Shown here: piece after piece, positions 43,442-51,438 of the stretch
Numbering within the stretch: position 1 is the first letter of the stretch
Layout of the letters: each line of letters opens with the position of its first letter
From: Candidatus Omnitrophota bacterium
GTDB taxonomy: Bacteria > Omnitrophota > Gorgyraeia > Gygaellales > Profunditerraquicolaceae
Length of the DNA: 52,716 nt
Direction: 5' to 3'
NCBI GenBank assembly: GCA_023819035.1
Contig: JAMWCL010000004.1
Span: 1-52,716 of the forward strand
Made by a program: the position numbers and the translations under genes
Notes under the pieces: model-generated
What the model was told of the DNA's origin: nothing
Database searches by the model: none
The model's input: only the letters and a program-made list of their open reading frames with translations

Positions 43442-44791
43442 CTATCTAATCGGTCTTAACTCTAATTTAAAAGGTTCAACAGGTAAGGTTACTAATTCTG
43501 ATTCCCAAGCAATAAGCTTATTTTTTGATTCTCTAAGGATACGTGCGGTAACAAAGATAAGCAAATCGGTTTTTTCATTAGGATCCTCTTCAGTTCCCAG
43601 CTCCTTTTGGCTAAATAAAAAATTAAGTAGTGGAATATCACCGAGAATTGGAATTTTGTTTATTGTAGTTTTTATTTTATTCTTTACTAATCCCCCAATC
43701 ACTACGGTTTGACCGTCTTGTATTTGCACCTCAGTTTCTGCTTCACGAGTAGAGGTAATCGGTCTTTGTTTGTTTCCATCCTCATCAGTTATCCAATCAA
43801 CGATTTCACTTACTTCCGGTTTAAGGTTTAATTTTATTTTATTCGCAGGATTAACCTGGGGAGTAACCTCTAAGACAACCCCTACCTTTTCGGGTTCCAT
43901 TTCCCAGCCAGTCATCTCCCACCTACCTGTCTCAGCATTTCGTTCATATCTAGGGATGGGGATCTTCCTTCCCACATGTATCCTTGCCTTATGATTATTA
44001 ATTGTGACAATACGTGGGTTAGCCACAAGTTTAGCATCAGAACGCGACTGCAAAAAGTCAAATATGGCTTTAACCTTGGTAAAATCCAGGGTAGCAAGAT
44101 CAATATTTGTAGTTACTTGCGGATCAAACTTAAAATTACTCTTAAGTGTATATGGGAATTGATAAGCAGATTGTGCTAAGGTGGTCTCAATTGTTGTTGT
44201 CCAGTCAATACCCAATCTTTCTGTATTGGTTAAGGAGGTCTCAATAAACCTTGCCTCAATCAATACCTGGGGAGTAATCTCATCTAAGGTGGGAATCATA
44301 TTTTCGATCTTATTTATTACGGAAAGTGTATCGGTTACTAATAAAGAATTTGAACGGGCATCCGCCTCTATCGAGCCATCAGGAGTTAAAACTTTCTTTA
44401 AACTTTCCTTAAGACTGAGAGCGCTGGCATTATTTAACTTAAAAAGCCGGGTTTGTTTTCCTTCCTGTAACGCCTCCTGAGGAGTGGTAACCTTAATTAC
44501 CTTTCCTTTACGAGTATATACAAAACCATTTACGGTAATAATGGAATCCAATGCCTCTTCCAAAGTTACATTACTTAACTGCACCGTAATTAATCCGGTG
44601 ACCTTCTCTGAGAACACAATATTTAGATTATATTGTTTAGCTAATTGACGAAGCACATCCTTAATATCCACCTCGCGGAATTCCAAAAACTCAATAATTT
44701 GGTATTCGGTCTCCTGAGCATAATCCAAGTACGGTAATAAAATAAATGTAAGCATAAATAGAAAAATCAATCCTTTATTTTTTTTCTTCAT
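43442..44791 (-). CDS. pilQ: Type IV pilus secretin (PilQ/MshL type)
   Basis: This 449-residue outer-membrane channel has a signal peptide (about 1-25). An STN/N0 domain (FREVDIKDVLRQLAKQYNLNI, about 37-57) is followed by one N1-like domain (LKESLKKVLTPDGSIEADARSNSLLV). The secretin beta domain contains VLIEARFIETSL, VANPRIVTINNHKARIHVG and the signature QTVVIGGLVKNKIKTTINKI. It is shorter than PilQ because it lacks AMIN domains and is closer to MshL. It lies 13 nt from the pilP gene. Confidence 0.94.
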   Translation of the reverse strand: MKKKNKGLIFLFMLTFILLPYLDYAQETEYQIIEFLEFREVDIKDVLRQLAKQYNLNIVFSEKVTGLITVQLSNVTLEEALDSIITVNGFVYTRKGKVIKVTTPQEALQEGKQTRLFKLNNASALSLKESLKKVLTPDGSIEADARSNSLLVTDTLSVINKIENMIPTLDEITPQVLIEARFIETSLTNTERLGIDWTTTIETTLAQSAYQFPYTLKSNFKFDPQVTTNIDLATLDFTKVKAIFDFLQSRSDAKLVANPRIVTINNHKARIHVGRKIPIPRYERNAETGRWEMTGWEMEPEKVGVVLEVTPQVNPANKIKLNLKPEVSEIVDWITDEDGNKQRPITSTREAETEVQIQDGQTVVIGGLVKNKIKTTINKIPILGDIPLLNFLFSQKELGTEEDPNEKTDLLIFVTARILRESKNKLIAWESELVTLPVEPFKLELRPIR

Positions 44792-44804
44792 CTTTCACCT
44801 CGAT

Positions 44805-45266
44805 TTAATCTTTGGGTAATCCTAAATAAAATATTTGACCATCCCGATGTTGTAGCGTAACCTTATCCTTCTCAACAGAAACCACTTCATAATCTCCCAC
44901 CCTATCTCCGGCTTTAACTATCTCATTATTAATAAAGGCGTATCCTCTTTTATCTGCGCCAAAAGAAATACCTTTAAGATGAAGCTCACTTTGAACAAAT
45001 TCACTGCCTTTTTCTAAACTAAAGGGATCCCTGCCCCAGCTAAGGTTTAAACGCTCTTTTTGTAAATTCAATATCTTCTCATCTAAGGGGGTCTCAGTAA
45101 AAACAGGGGTTGCTTTATTACTAGAAAGACTGGAGGTTGTCGATTTCGGAGGGGCAATAGGAGGTTTTCTTTTTTTACTGGTGGTCTTAAGATTATTCAT
45201 TATCACCATAATAAAAACTACACTTAAAATTCCTGTAATAATCAGTTCCTTGATTTTTTTATCCAT
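44805..45266 (-). CDS. pilP: PilP/MshK-like protein
   Basis: This 153-residue protein has one N-terminal TM (about 10-25), a proline-rich flexible stretch (KKRKPPIAPPKSTTSS), and the PilP-type motif NLSWGRDPFSLEKG (about 74-87). A small beta domain LKGISFGADKRGYAFINNEIV...GDYEVVSVEKDKVTLQ follows. It connects the PilO/N inner-membrane complex to the secretin. It lacks the usual lipobox and uses a TM anchor instead. Confidence 0.85.
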   Translation of the reverse strand: MDKKIKELIITGILSVVFIMVIMNNLKTTSKKRKPPIAPPKSTTSSLSSNKATPVFTETPLDEKILNLQKERLNLSWGRDPFSLEKGSEFVQSELHLKGISFGADKRGYAFINNEIVKAGDRVGDYEVVSVEKDKVTLQHRDGQIFYLGLPKD

Positions 45267-45267
45267 T

Positions 45268-45885
45268 CTAAAGTTCCCAAATCATATAGGTACTTAAAAG
45301 CATTGTAGCCAGGATCTCCTTAGCAGATGACTCAGATTTTTTGCCTATCTTTTCTGAACCAGGTGATTGCGGCTCAATGCTCGTTGGTTCTAAAATCAAT
45401 GTCTCGATCTTAAAAGCAAGGGGTGATTCAGCAATAGATTTTATAAATTCACCTACTAAACGATAAGGACAGCTCACGATTACCTCAATATAAGTCTTGG
45501 TAACCCCTAAAGGTAAACTCTCATTTTCATCCTTTATATCTTCGCGGGGTCTTATCGAGATAATCTTTTTGATATTTAGTCTATTTGCGATTTGGCCTAA
45601 TAACTGAACAGCCCGGGGCAATTGTTTTCTACTTATCCCTAATTCTTTAAGCTCTTCACTTTTTTTCTGAATCTCCTCCAGTGCTTTCTGTGGGTCAGGA
45701 AAATTTCGGATAAGCATCTCGGATTCTTTAATCTTATCTTGCTTCGCCTTTAATTCCTGACGCAACCTTCTTTCATATTGTATTGCGGGTCTACCTAAAA
45801 AAATATATAATCCCAATAGAAAAATAAGAAAGCCCAAACAACTAAGGAAGATATTCAACATTCTATTTTGGGGCTCTTTAAACAT
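45268..45885 (-). CDS. pilO: PilO/MshJ-like inner-membrane protein
   Basis: This 205-residue protein has one N-terminal TM (about 12-30), a coiled coil (RRLRQELKAKQDKIKESEML) and a ferredoxin-like domain with LPRAVQLLGQIANRLNIKKI and YIEVIVSCPYRLVGEFIKSI. PilO-like proteins form a dimeric periplasmic ring with PilN. It starts 5 nt after the PilM-PilN gene and precedes pilP by 1 nt. Confidence 0.87.
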   Translation of the reverse strand: MFKEPQNRMLNIFLSCLGFLIFLLGLYIFLGRPAIQYERRLRQELKAKQDKIKESEMLIRNFPDPQKALEEIQKKSEELKELGISRKQLPRAVQLLGQIANRLNIKKIISIRPREDIKDENESLPLGVTKTYIEVIVSCPYRLVGEFIKSIAESPLAFKIETLILEPTSIEPQSPGSEKIGKKSESSAKEILATMLLSTYMIWEL

Positions 45886-45890
45886 CTTAT

Positions 45891-47684
45891 TTAATAATTA
45901 AGTTCGCAGATAATTTCAAAGTTTGCTGCAGGAATTGAAGAGTACATATCCTTTTTGCTTGTAACCAATTGCGCATGTTTAAAAAATGGTGATTCTTCTA
46001 AAGCCATAAGATACTGAGAAAGTGCCAGATCAACAATAGTATAGCGAGCAAAAATCTTTCCTTCTAAATGAATCTGGCGGGGTTCTTTTTTCTGCGGGAT
46101 CGCGATGCGGTTTAAAATAACATCGTTAGGGGTAATATTACTTAATTCTTTTAATATACCCCACCAGATGGGTTGCCTACCTTCTGCTTTTTTTATTAAT
46201 TCCTTCCTCTGTTCCAGTTTTGTTTTGGTAAGAACATATTCCCTCGCTTTAGAGGCAATTGGTTCTAAACGATTTATCTCTGCCTCCAGTTTACTTAACC
46301 AGATTTTATATCTTAAGGCATTGGCATAAGCTAATCCATAAAAAGAAAGGCTAAAAGTAAGTAGTAAAGGAAAAACTATTCTTAAGAGGGTAGTAGCGAA
46401 GATGACTTTCTGCTCCACTCTTTCTTTTAAAGGAAGGAGATTTACCTTTCCTCCATTTCCTAAGCAAAGACCAAAAGATACCGCCATGTGACTGGCAACC
46501 TGCTCCATTACCATCTCTTGTTTAAATACACTGGTGTCCTGCCAACCCTTTAACGCTTGCAGGGTGTTAAGTATCTCTACCTTCTTTAATCCCTCAAGAT
46601 TATATAAGAGAAATTTATCTAGATTTTTTAAACGTGCACTCCCACCGGTAAGATATAACTCTTCAATGGGCTCAGATTTAAATGTCTTAATGTAGAAACT
46701 TATAGTGCGGTTAATCTCTGTAACCAATCTTTCTAAGGTAGGCCTTAATAGGGAGGATAACTGATTACCTAATATTACTCCAAAATCCGTAAGATATTGT
46801 GTCTGAGCGTCATCATCCAAAGGAATGCCACATTGTCGCTTAATCTTTTCTGCATCCTCCGCCAAAATATTTACTGTTCCCAAGGAGGTAGTAATTGTCT
46901 TAGTCAACGCTCTTGTGAGATGCTCGCCTGCTACCGGAATCTCGCGCGAAAACTGTAAGGCATTTCCTTTATAAAAATTAAGTAATGAGCAGGAGGCACC
47001 TATATCCAAGACTACGGTGGTCTTATCGGGAGTAATCTCAAGACAATATGGCAGAAGATTTCCAATTGCATCAGGAATTACATTTATACTGCGCGGTCTT
47101 AAGCCCATCTCTTTTAATAATTGCACCTGCTCATCAAGCACAAAGCGGTCGCAGGCAATACAGGTAACCTGAAGATTCACCCCTCCACCTTCATCATGTA
47201 TCTCATCGGTAACGAAGAAGTCAAAAAAAACATTAGAAAGATCGGTTTGAAAAGGAAGTCGCTTCTTTAACTCAATACTTACCGCTCCCCTAAGATCCTT
47301 CTTACTTAAGGCAGGAATGATTAAGGAAAGAATAAATACGCCTTTGCCTGAGATAGCAGTACGTCCTAAGGTAGTCTTTACCCGTGCATCGGCAATAAAC
47401 TGTTTAACAAATTCCCGAACAAATCTTCTTTTTTGTTGAAAAGTATCTTTAGCAGTAGAAGGGATTGCCCGTGTAATATAATTGGTAATAACATAACCGG
47501 TTCTTATCTTTTGAAGTTGAACAATCTTTATGTGACTGGAGCCTATATCTAAACCAATCACATTTTGAGTGGAGGCAAAGAAACTCTTAATTGAAGAAAG
47601 GATTTTTTCTGGTGAGAGCTTAAGTTTAGAGAGATCGATTAACTGGTTTTTTTTAATCTGAGATTCCTTTAAAGAATCTACCAT
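45891..47684 (-). CDS. pilM: PilM-PilN fusion protein
   Basis: This 597-residue protein has a PilM actin-like ATPase at about 40-410: NVIGLDIGSSHIKIVQL opening, TTVVLDIGASCSLLNFY phosphate loop, and EELYLTGGSARLKNL. It is followed by a TM helix (about 432-452) and a PilN domain (coiled coil LSKLEAEINRLEPIASKAREY, then IWWGILKELSNITPNDVILNRI and IHLEGKIFA). PilM and PilN normally are separate and joined by the PilN N-terminal tail; here they are one chain. It is the first gene downstream of a strong promoter. Confidence 0.92.
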   Translation of the reverse strand: MVDSLKESQIKKNQLIDLSKLKLSPEKILSSIKSFFASTQNVIGLDIGSSHIKIVQLQKIRTGYVITNYITRAIPSTAKDTFQQKRRFVREFVKQFIADARVKTTLGRTAISGKGVFILSLIIPALSKKDLRGAVSIELKKRLPFQTDLSNVFFDFFVTDEIHDEGGGVNLQVTCIACDRFVLDEQVQLLKEMGLRPRSINVIPDAIGNLLPYCLEITPDKTTVVLDIGASCSLLNFYKGNALQFSREIPVAGEHLTRALTKTITTSLGTVNILAEDAEKIKRQCGIPLDDDAQTQYLTDFGVILGNQLSSLLRPTLERLVTEINRTISFYIKTFKSEPIEELYLTGGSARLKNLDKFLLYNLEGLKKVEILNTLQALKGWQDTSVFKQEMVMEQVASHMAVSFGLCLGNGGKVNLLPLKERVEQKVIFATTLLRIVFPLLLTFSLSFYGLAYANALRYKIWLSKLEAEINRLEPIASKAREYVLTKTKLEQRKELIKKAEGRQPIWWGILKELSNITPNDVILNRIAIPQKKEPRQIHLEGKIFARYTIVDLALSQYLMALEESPFFKHAQLVTSKKDMYSSIPAANFEIICELNY

Positions 47685-47744
47685 TTTAAGAGAAGTCCTG
47701 TTTTGTCAAAAGATTACCCAACGCTAACTTATTTAATTATAATT

Positions 47745-47773
47745 ATTTTACAGATTTTCCAAAGCACTGTCAA
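47745..47773 (-). promoter_or_regulatory. Promoter of the pilus machinery run
   Basis: TTGACA, a 17-nt spacer and TAAAAT lie on the minus strand, about 60 nt upstream of the PilM-PilN ATG. It separates the machinery genes from the minor-prepilin genes upstream. No strong terminator is visible between the two. Confidence 0.85.
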
Positions 47774-47805
47774 GGGATTTTAGTTATCACTGTTATATGT
47801 CTTTC

Positions 47806-48075
47806 TTAGCGGGTAGCGCGGACCTTAATTACCTGAAGTTCTTGTTGCATCTGGCTTTGGGTATTAAGGATAAGGTCTAATTTCTGAAGGATTTGCTTCT
47901 GATTTTCTAATTGGATAAGCACCCGATCAAGTTTGGCTTCTACTTCTTTAAGTCGGTCCGCTAAATCTTCAATAAAGATCTGATCCTGGGGATAATTCTG
48001 GGCTCTTAATAGATTAAGGGCAGTGATTAAAAAGAGGGTAATTAAGAAGATAAAAAAAATATTTTTTTTAAACAT
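47806..48075 (-). CDS. Small exported coiled-coil protein
   Basis: This 89-residue protein has a hydrophobic signal sequence (about 4-24, possibly cleaved near LLRAQ) followed by a coiled coil: IEDLADRLKEVEAKLDRVL and LENQKQILQKLDLIL. No known domain is recognised. It is the last gene of the minor-prepilin group, 42 nt after the PilX-like gene. It might oligomerise in the periplasm. Confidence 0.7.
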   Translation of the reverse strand: MFKKNIFFIFLITLFLITALNLLRAQNYPQDQIFIEDLADRLKEVEAKLDRVLIQLENQKQILQKLDLILNTQSQMQQELQVIKVRATR

Positions 48076-48117
48076 CCTCTACCTCCTATTTAGATAAGAT
48101 ATTTATAAATTCTTATC

Positions 48118-49824
48118 TTATTGTATCTGGGAGATCTCTCTCCAGCTAAACCCTGCAAGGCAAGGAAAGAAGGCATCTTCATCTGTCCATTTAGAAGGTC
48201 CTTTTCTCTGACAGGTATCAAAAGTTAATCGGCATAAACCATCCAAGGTTATATTATATCCGTATATAGAAACACCATCGATACCATCGATAAAATAAAC
48301 ATTGCCGGTGGCTTGATTATTCATTATCGCATTAATCTCTCCTGCAGCATAAACCAAACCATCAAAGAATGGCTGGTGGGCACTAGAGAAAATATTGCCA
48401 TTTTCCGTAGCGATATTTGGATAGGTTTGGTTTGCTGAGCGTCTATTGTGGGCGCGAAATCTTAAAAAGCCCTGACCCACAAGACCAATATCGCCCTCGG
48501 TGATAAAACTGGACATTTGGAAATTCGCGTTTCCATTCCTTGCATCAAAAAGCAGATCTCCTTTTAGATACCAGAGTTGACTATTGGCATTTGCCGAAAA
48601 TCTCCTTACCTCTCCAAGATACTCTCCTACTGTCCAATTAGGTGGACTACCTACAGAATTATCAAAATTAACCCTAATTGTCGTTGCTCCTGCTCCCGAA
48701 CTTACATAGGTAATCACTCCCCAATTTGTATAACTCCAGCGGTTACCACCTTTTGAGAAATTAGTTACAGCATTACCCACACTCATCGGAATATTACAAG
48801 TAAAGCTAATCTGATAGGTTCTTGTTGACCAATTACCACCGTATAAAGAGATGGAGGAAATCATAGGTAAAAGATAAATATTATCTCCTACATTCCAGTT
48901 TACTACGGTAGTTAACCTTACTGTTCTCCTATCTAAAACACCCCCTGTATCGATTTCTGCCCAACTTCCTATCTGAAACGAACCCATGGTAGTATTTCTA
49001 AGTCTTTGACCGTCAAAGCTTGAATAAGGGGTATCAAAGAAATCACTCTCGAAGGTAATTATACTTTTACCTGCTACTGTCTGAATACTTGCAATCTTGC
49101 CTGCTCTTGCCGGTGACCAGACCCGTGAGGGATTCTCATCAGCAATCTCTTGTTCCATCTGAGCCATATCAATCTTTAAGAAACTATTGTCATTGGGTGA
49201 GGTCTCTCTTGAAAAATGTTTATCTTCCGGGCAGGTATCGGGTACAGCGAAATCTACCTCTTGATTATGGGGTAAACTACCATTACCTTCATATCCATCA
49301 CCGGTTATAGGGTCAGGTCGGTCAGTAACTACTATATCTCCATTGATATAGGAACCGCTATCCATAGCGGACCAATCAAAGAGATATCTACAGTTAACTG
49401 CCTTATCAATGGTTCCAAAACTTACCTCTACCTTTACCAGACGCGTCGCGCGATAATTTGTCTGTGAGGGCACAAAACCACCAGAAATAATCACCACCCC
49501 TTCTTCTTCGGAGGTGGCATTACGACAGCAAACCCTATATTGACCGGGGAACAAAGAATGGGTAATCCAATCAGTGGCATCTAAACAATCATCATCTGTA
49601 CTTGTCCTCCAAGAGGGATCTGCCCATAGTTGATTCAACCCCCACTGTATGCCTGCCTCAGCAATATATAATGCATTTTCAGATTCAAGATTACGCAGAT
49701 TAACCTCAAAACTTGAAGACAGCATTATTGCTAAGGTCCAGCCTAAAATGGCAAAAAGTATCATCGCGGAAACCACAATAATTAAGGCAACCCCCTTCTT
49801 ATTCGGTGTACGGAACTTACTCAT
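48118..49824 (-). CDS. PilX-like pilus assembly protein
   Basis: This 568-residue protein has an N-terminal prepilin-like segment KKGVALIIVVSAMILFAILGW, the PilX/GspK type, and YIAEAGIQWGLNQLW. The long remainder is rich in Ser, Asn, Gly, Trp and beta strands and has many aromatic residues, as expected for a large surface-exposed or tip-like domain. The length is far above typical PilX. It is not cysteine-rich apart from a few scattered pairs, such as RVCCRNATSEE. It may form a pilus tip or adhesin with the minor pilins; function inferred. Confidence 0.8.
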   Translation of the reverse strand: MSKFRTPNKKGVALIIVVSAMILFAILGWTLAIMLSSSFEVNLRNLESENALYIAEAGIQWGLNQLWADPSWRTSTDDDCLDATDWITHSLFPGQYRVCCRNATSEEEGVVIISGGFVPSQTNYRATRLVKVEVSFGTIDKAVNCRYLFDWSAMDSGSYINGDIVVTDRPDPITGDGYEGNGSLPHNQEVDFAVPDTCPEDKHFSRETSPNDNSFLKIDMAQMEQEIADENPSRVWSPARAGKIASIQTVAGKSIITFESDFFDTPYSSFDGQRLRNTTMGSFQIGSWAEIDTGGVLDRRTVRLTTVVNWNVGDNIYLLPMISSISLYGGNWSTRTYQISFTCNIPMSVGNAVTNFSKGGNRWSYTNWGVITYVSSGAGATTIRVNFDNSVGSPPNWTVGEYLGEVRRFSANANSQLWYLKGDLLFDARNGNANFQMSSFITEGDIGLVGQGFLRFRAHNRRSANQTYPNIATENGNIFSSAHQPFFDGLVYAAGEINAIMNNQATGNVYFIDGIDGVSIYGYNITLDGLCRLTFDTCQRKGPSKWTDEDAFFPCLAGFSWREISQIQ

Positions 49825-49838
49825 TTTATCTCCTTATT

Positions 49839-50339
49839 TTATAGATTTCGCGGATATACCTGTGTCCGAAGTATCTTTGTTTGTCCACCCGAAGTTACTT
49901 GAATCTCTATAACAATCCGAGAGATATCGGAAAAATTTGAAACACTACAATTACATTCAGGTAAACAACTTGGTTGATTATCAAAGTTATAATAACAAAA
50001 TTTTAAACTCGTAACATTGCCTGCTAAAATATAAGAATTGCGCATCAGATTATTACCGGAGAGATAGAAGTTTATACTATTCTCATTTATATCGGTAAAT
50101 TGAAATTGATTTACCGAAGCAACCGATATAGAGAGGCTATCTCTTACCTCTCTTATCTCGCGTTGCATCCGACTCAGGGCAAGCCTTACCTCTGAGACTA
50201 CCTCGTTACGAAAGCTTAAGAAACGCCACAGATCAATAATTTCTTTTATATACATGCTAGACACCCCTACTAAAACCGCTACAATTATAATTACCATTAT
50301 TAATTCAATTAAAGTTATGCCCTTTTTCTTATGTATCAT
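49839..50339 (-). CDS. Minor prepilin (PilW-like)
   Basis: This 166-residue protein has the type III signal KKKGITLIELIMVIIIVAV: Gly cleavage site, N-terminal methylated residue I in place of F, and the conserved Glu at +5. The soluble domain contains RMQREIREVRDSLS and a CCCYNFD-like small disulfide region (CYYNFDNQPSCLPECNC). It fits a PilW/MshO-type minor pilin by position. Confidence 0.85.
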   Translation of the reverse strand: MIHKKKGITLIELIMVIIIVAVLVGVSSMYIKEIIDLWRFLSFRNEVVSEVRLALSRMQREIREVRDSLSISVASVNQFQFTDINENSINFYLSGNNLMRNSYILAGNVTSLKFCYYNFDNQPSCLPECNCSVSNFSDISRIVIEIQVTSGGQTKILRTQVYPRNL

Positions 50340-50362
50340 TATTTTATTTCTCCCATAAATCT

Positions 50363-50827
50363 TTAATAAAATGTCACAATTGTTACCAAACTAACCTCAC
50401 CTGCTAATTGTTCACTGCGTAAAACCGAGACAGTGATACGTTTAAAATTCGTTGTACTTGCTGAACTCTCCCAGATATTTGTATTTAAGGTAACATAATC
50501 TACGATACAGCGACGTGTATATCCAGGCGCAGGACTATCCAAATAGCCATTAAAATCATCTACATCATCATAATCTAACCTTTGGTTTTCTCCACTATTA
50601 GGACCTAAATTAGGATTGCTTCTATCCTGGGGATCAACAAATTCTTTTGATTTTATCTCCTCCATTAATTCTTCGGCATAAAAAGTTGCCTCAGCAATTG
50701 CTTCAGAGCGACTGGACCTTAAAGCCACCTCTGCCCACATCCTTAAAAGCACCGGGATAGCCACGCCTAAGACAACAATGATTGTAATTAATTCAATTAA
50801 AGTTAAAGCCTTTCTTTTTATTACCAA
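50363..50827 (-). CDS. Minor prepilin (PilV/MshD-like)
   Basis: This 154-residue protein has KRKALTLIELITIIVVLGVA at the N-terminus: Ala replaces the usual Gly before the cleavage site, while the Glu at +5 is kept. The globular part has EATFYAEELMEEIKSKEF and a strand-rich end. It overlaps the GspH/FimT-like gene by 7 nt. A PilV/MshD-like role is assigned from order. Confidence 0.85.
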   Translation of the reverse strand: MVIKRKALTLIELITIIVVLGVAIPVLLRMWAEVALRSSRSEAIAEATFYAEELMEEIKSKEFVDPQDRSNPNLGPNSGENQRLDYDDVDDFNGYLDSPAPGYTRRCIVDYVTLNTNIWESSASTTNFKRITVSVLRSEQLAGEVSLVTIVTFY

Positions 50828-51321
50828 TTTATCCTTCCTGTATTAGGACTAATATAAATTGTAATATTATTTCCTCCGTAAGATAGATTAATCCAGCCAC
50901 TATTAGTTAAAGGATTGCCATTGGCATCCTGCGGTTCTCCCTTCCAATTAAAGCGCAAAGAGCTTGTTCCGCCAAAATTAACCCCTGTAATATCGATACC
51001 CCTGTATTGTGGGTCGGTAGTAAAATTAGTTTGCATATTCGCTCTAGTGAAAGGGTCAATTGCATAAGCATTATCCAAGACCCGGCGTGCCTCATAGGTA
51101 TCGGTAATAGCATTAAAGTTTAGGTAATAATCTTGGTGTTGACTAATCGCTAATTGTTGAATATATCTAATATCAGAAACAGTTTTTTTAACCGCTCCGC
51201 TTAATTTTATCATAGAGAAACTGGCAAAACGAGGGATGCTTAATCCCGCAAGGATACCGATAATTAGAATTATCATCACCACTTCAATAAAATTATATCC
51301 CTTCCTTAAAACCTTATTCAT
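50821..51321 (-). CDS. GspH/FimT-type minor prepilin
   Basis: This 166-residue protein has the signal RKGYNFIEVVMIILIIGIL, with Gly cleavage and Glu at +5, then the GspH/FimT-like sequence GAVKKTVSDIRYIQQLAISQH and a beta-strand domain ending YISPNTGRI. It is the first gene of the prepilin group and is divergent from the ComFB-CheR gene. The ribosome site is weak (AGAG). Confidence 0.85.
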   Translation of the reverse strand: MNKVLRKGYNFIEVVMIILIIGILAGLSIPRFASFSMIKLSGAVKKTVSDIRYIQQLAISQHQDYYLNFNAITDTYEARRVLDNAYAIDPFTRANMQTNFTTDPQYRGIDITGVNFGGTSSLRFNWKGEPQDANGNPLTNSGWINLSYGGNNITIYISPNTGRINW

Positions 51322-51400
51322 CTCTGTTCATCTTTTATATCCTCTAATATAAATTATAATATATCTAAAATGAAAAAGCCAGTAAAATATAAAAAAATAC

Positions 51401-51429
51401 TTTTCAATCTACCTGATTTATGGTATATT
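51401..51429 (+). promoter_or_regulatory. Promoter of the ComFB-CheR gene
   Basis: TTTTCA, a 17-nt spacer and TATATT lie on the plus strand. The predicted start site lies within a few nt of the ATG at 51439, so the message may be leaderless. No Shine-Dalgarno was seen before that ATG or before the upstream ATG at 51370. Confidence 0.6.
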
Positions 51430-51438
51430 TTATTTTTG

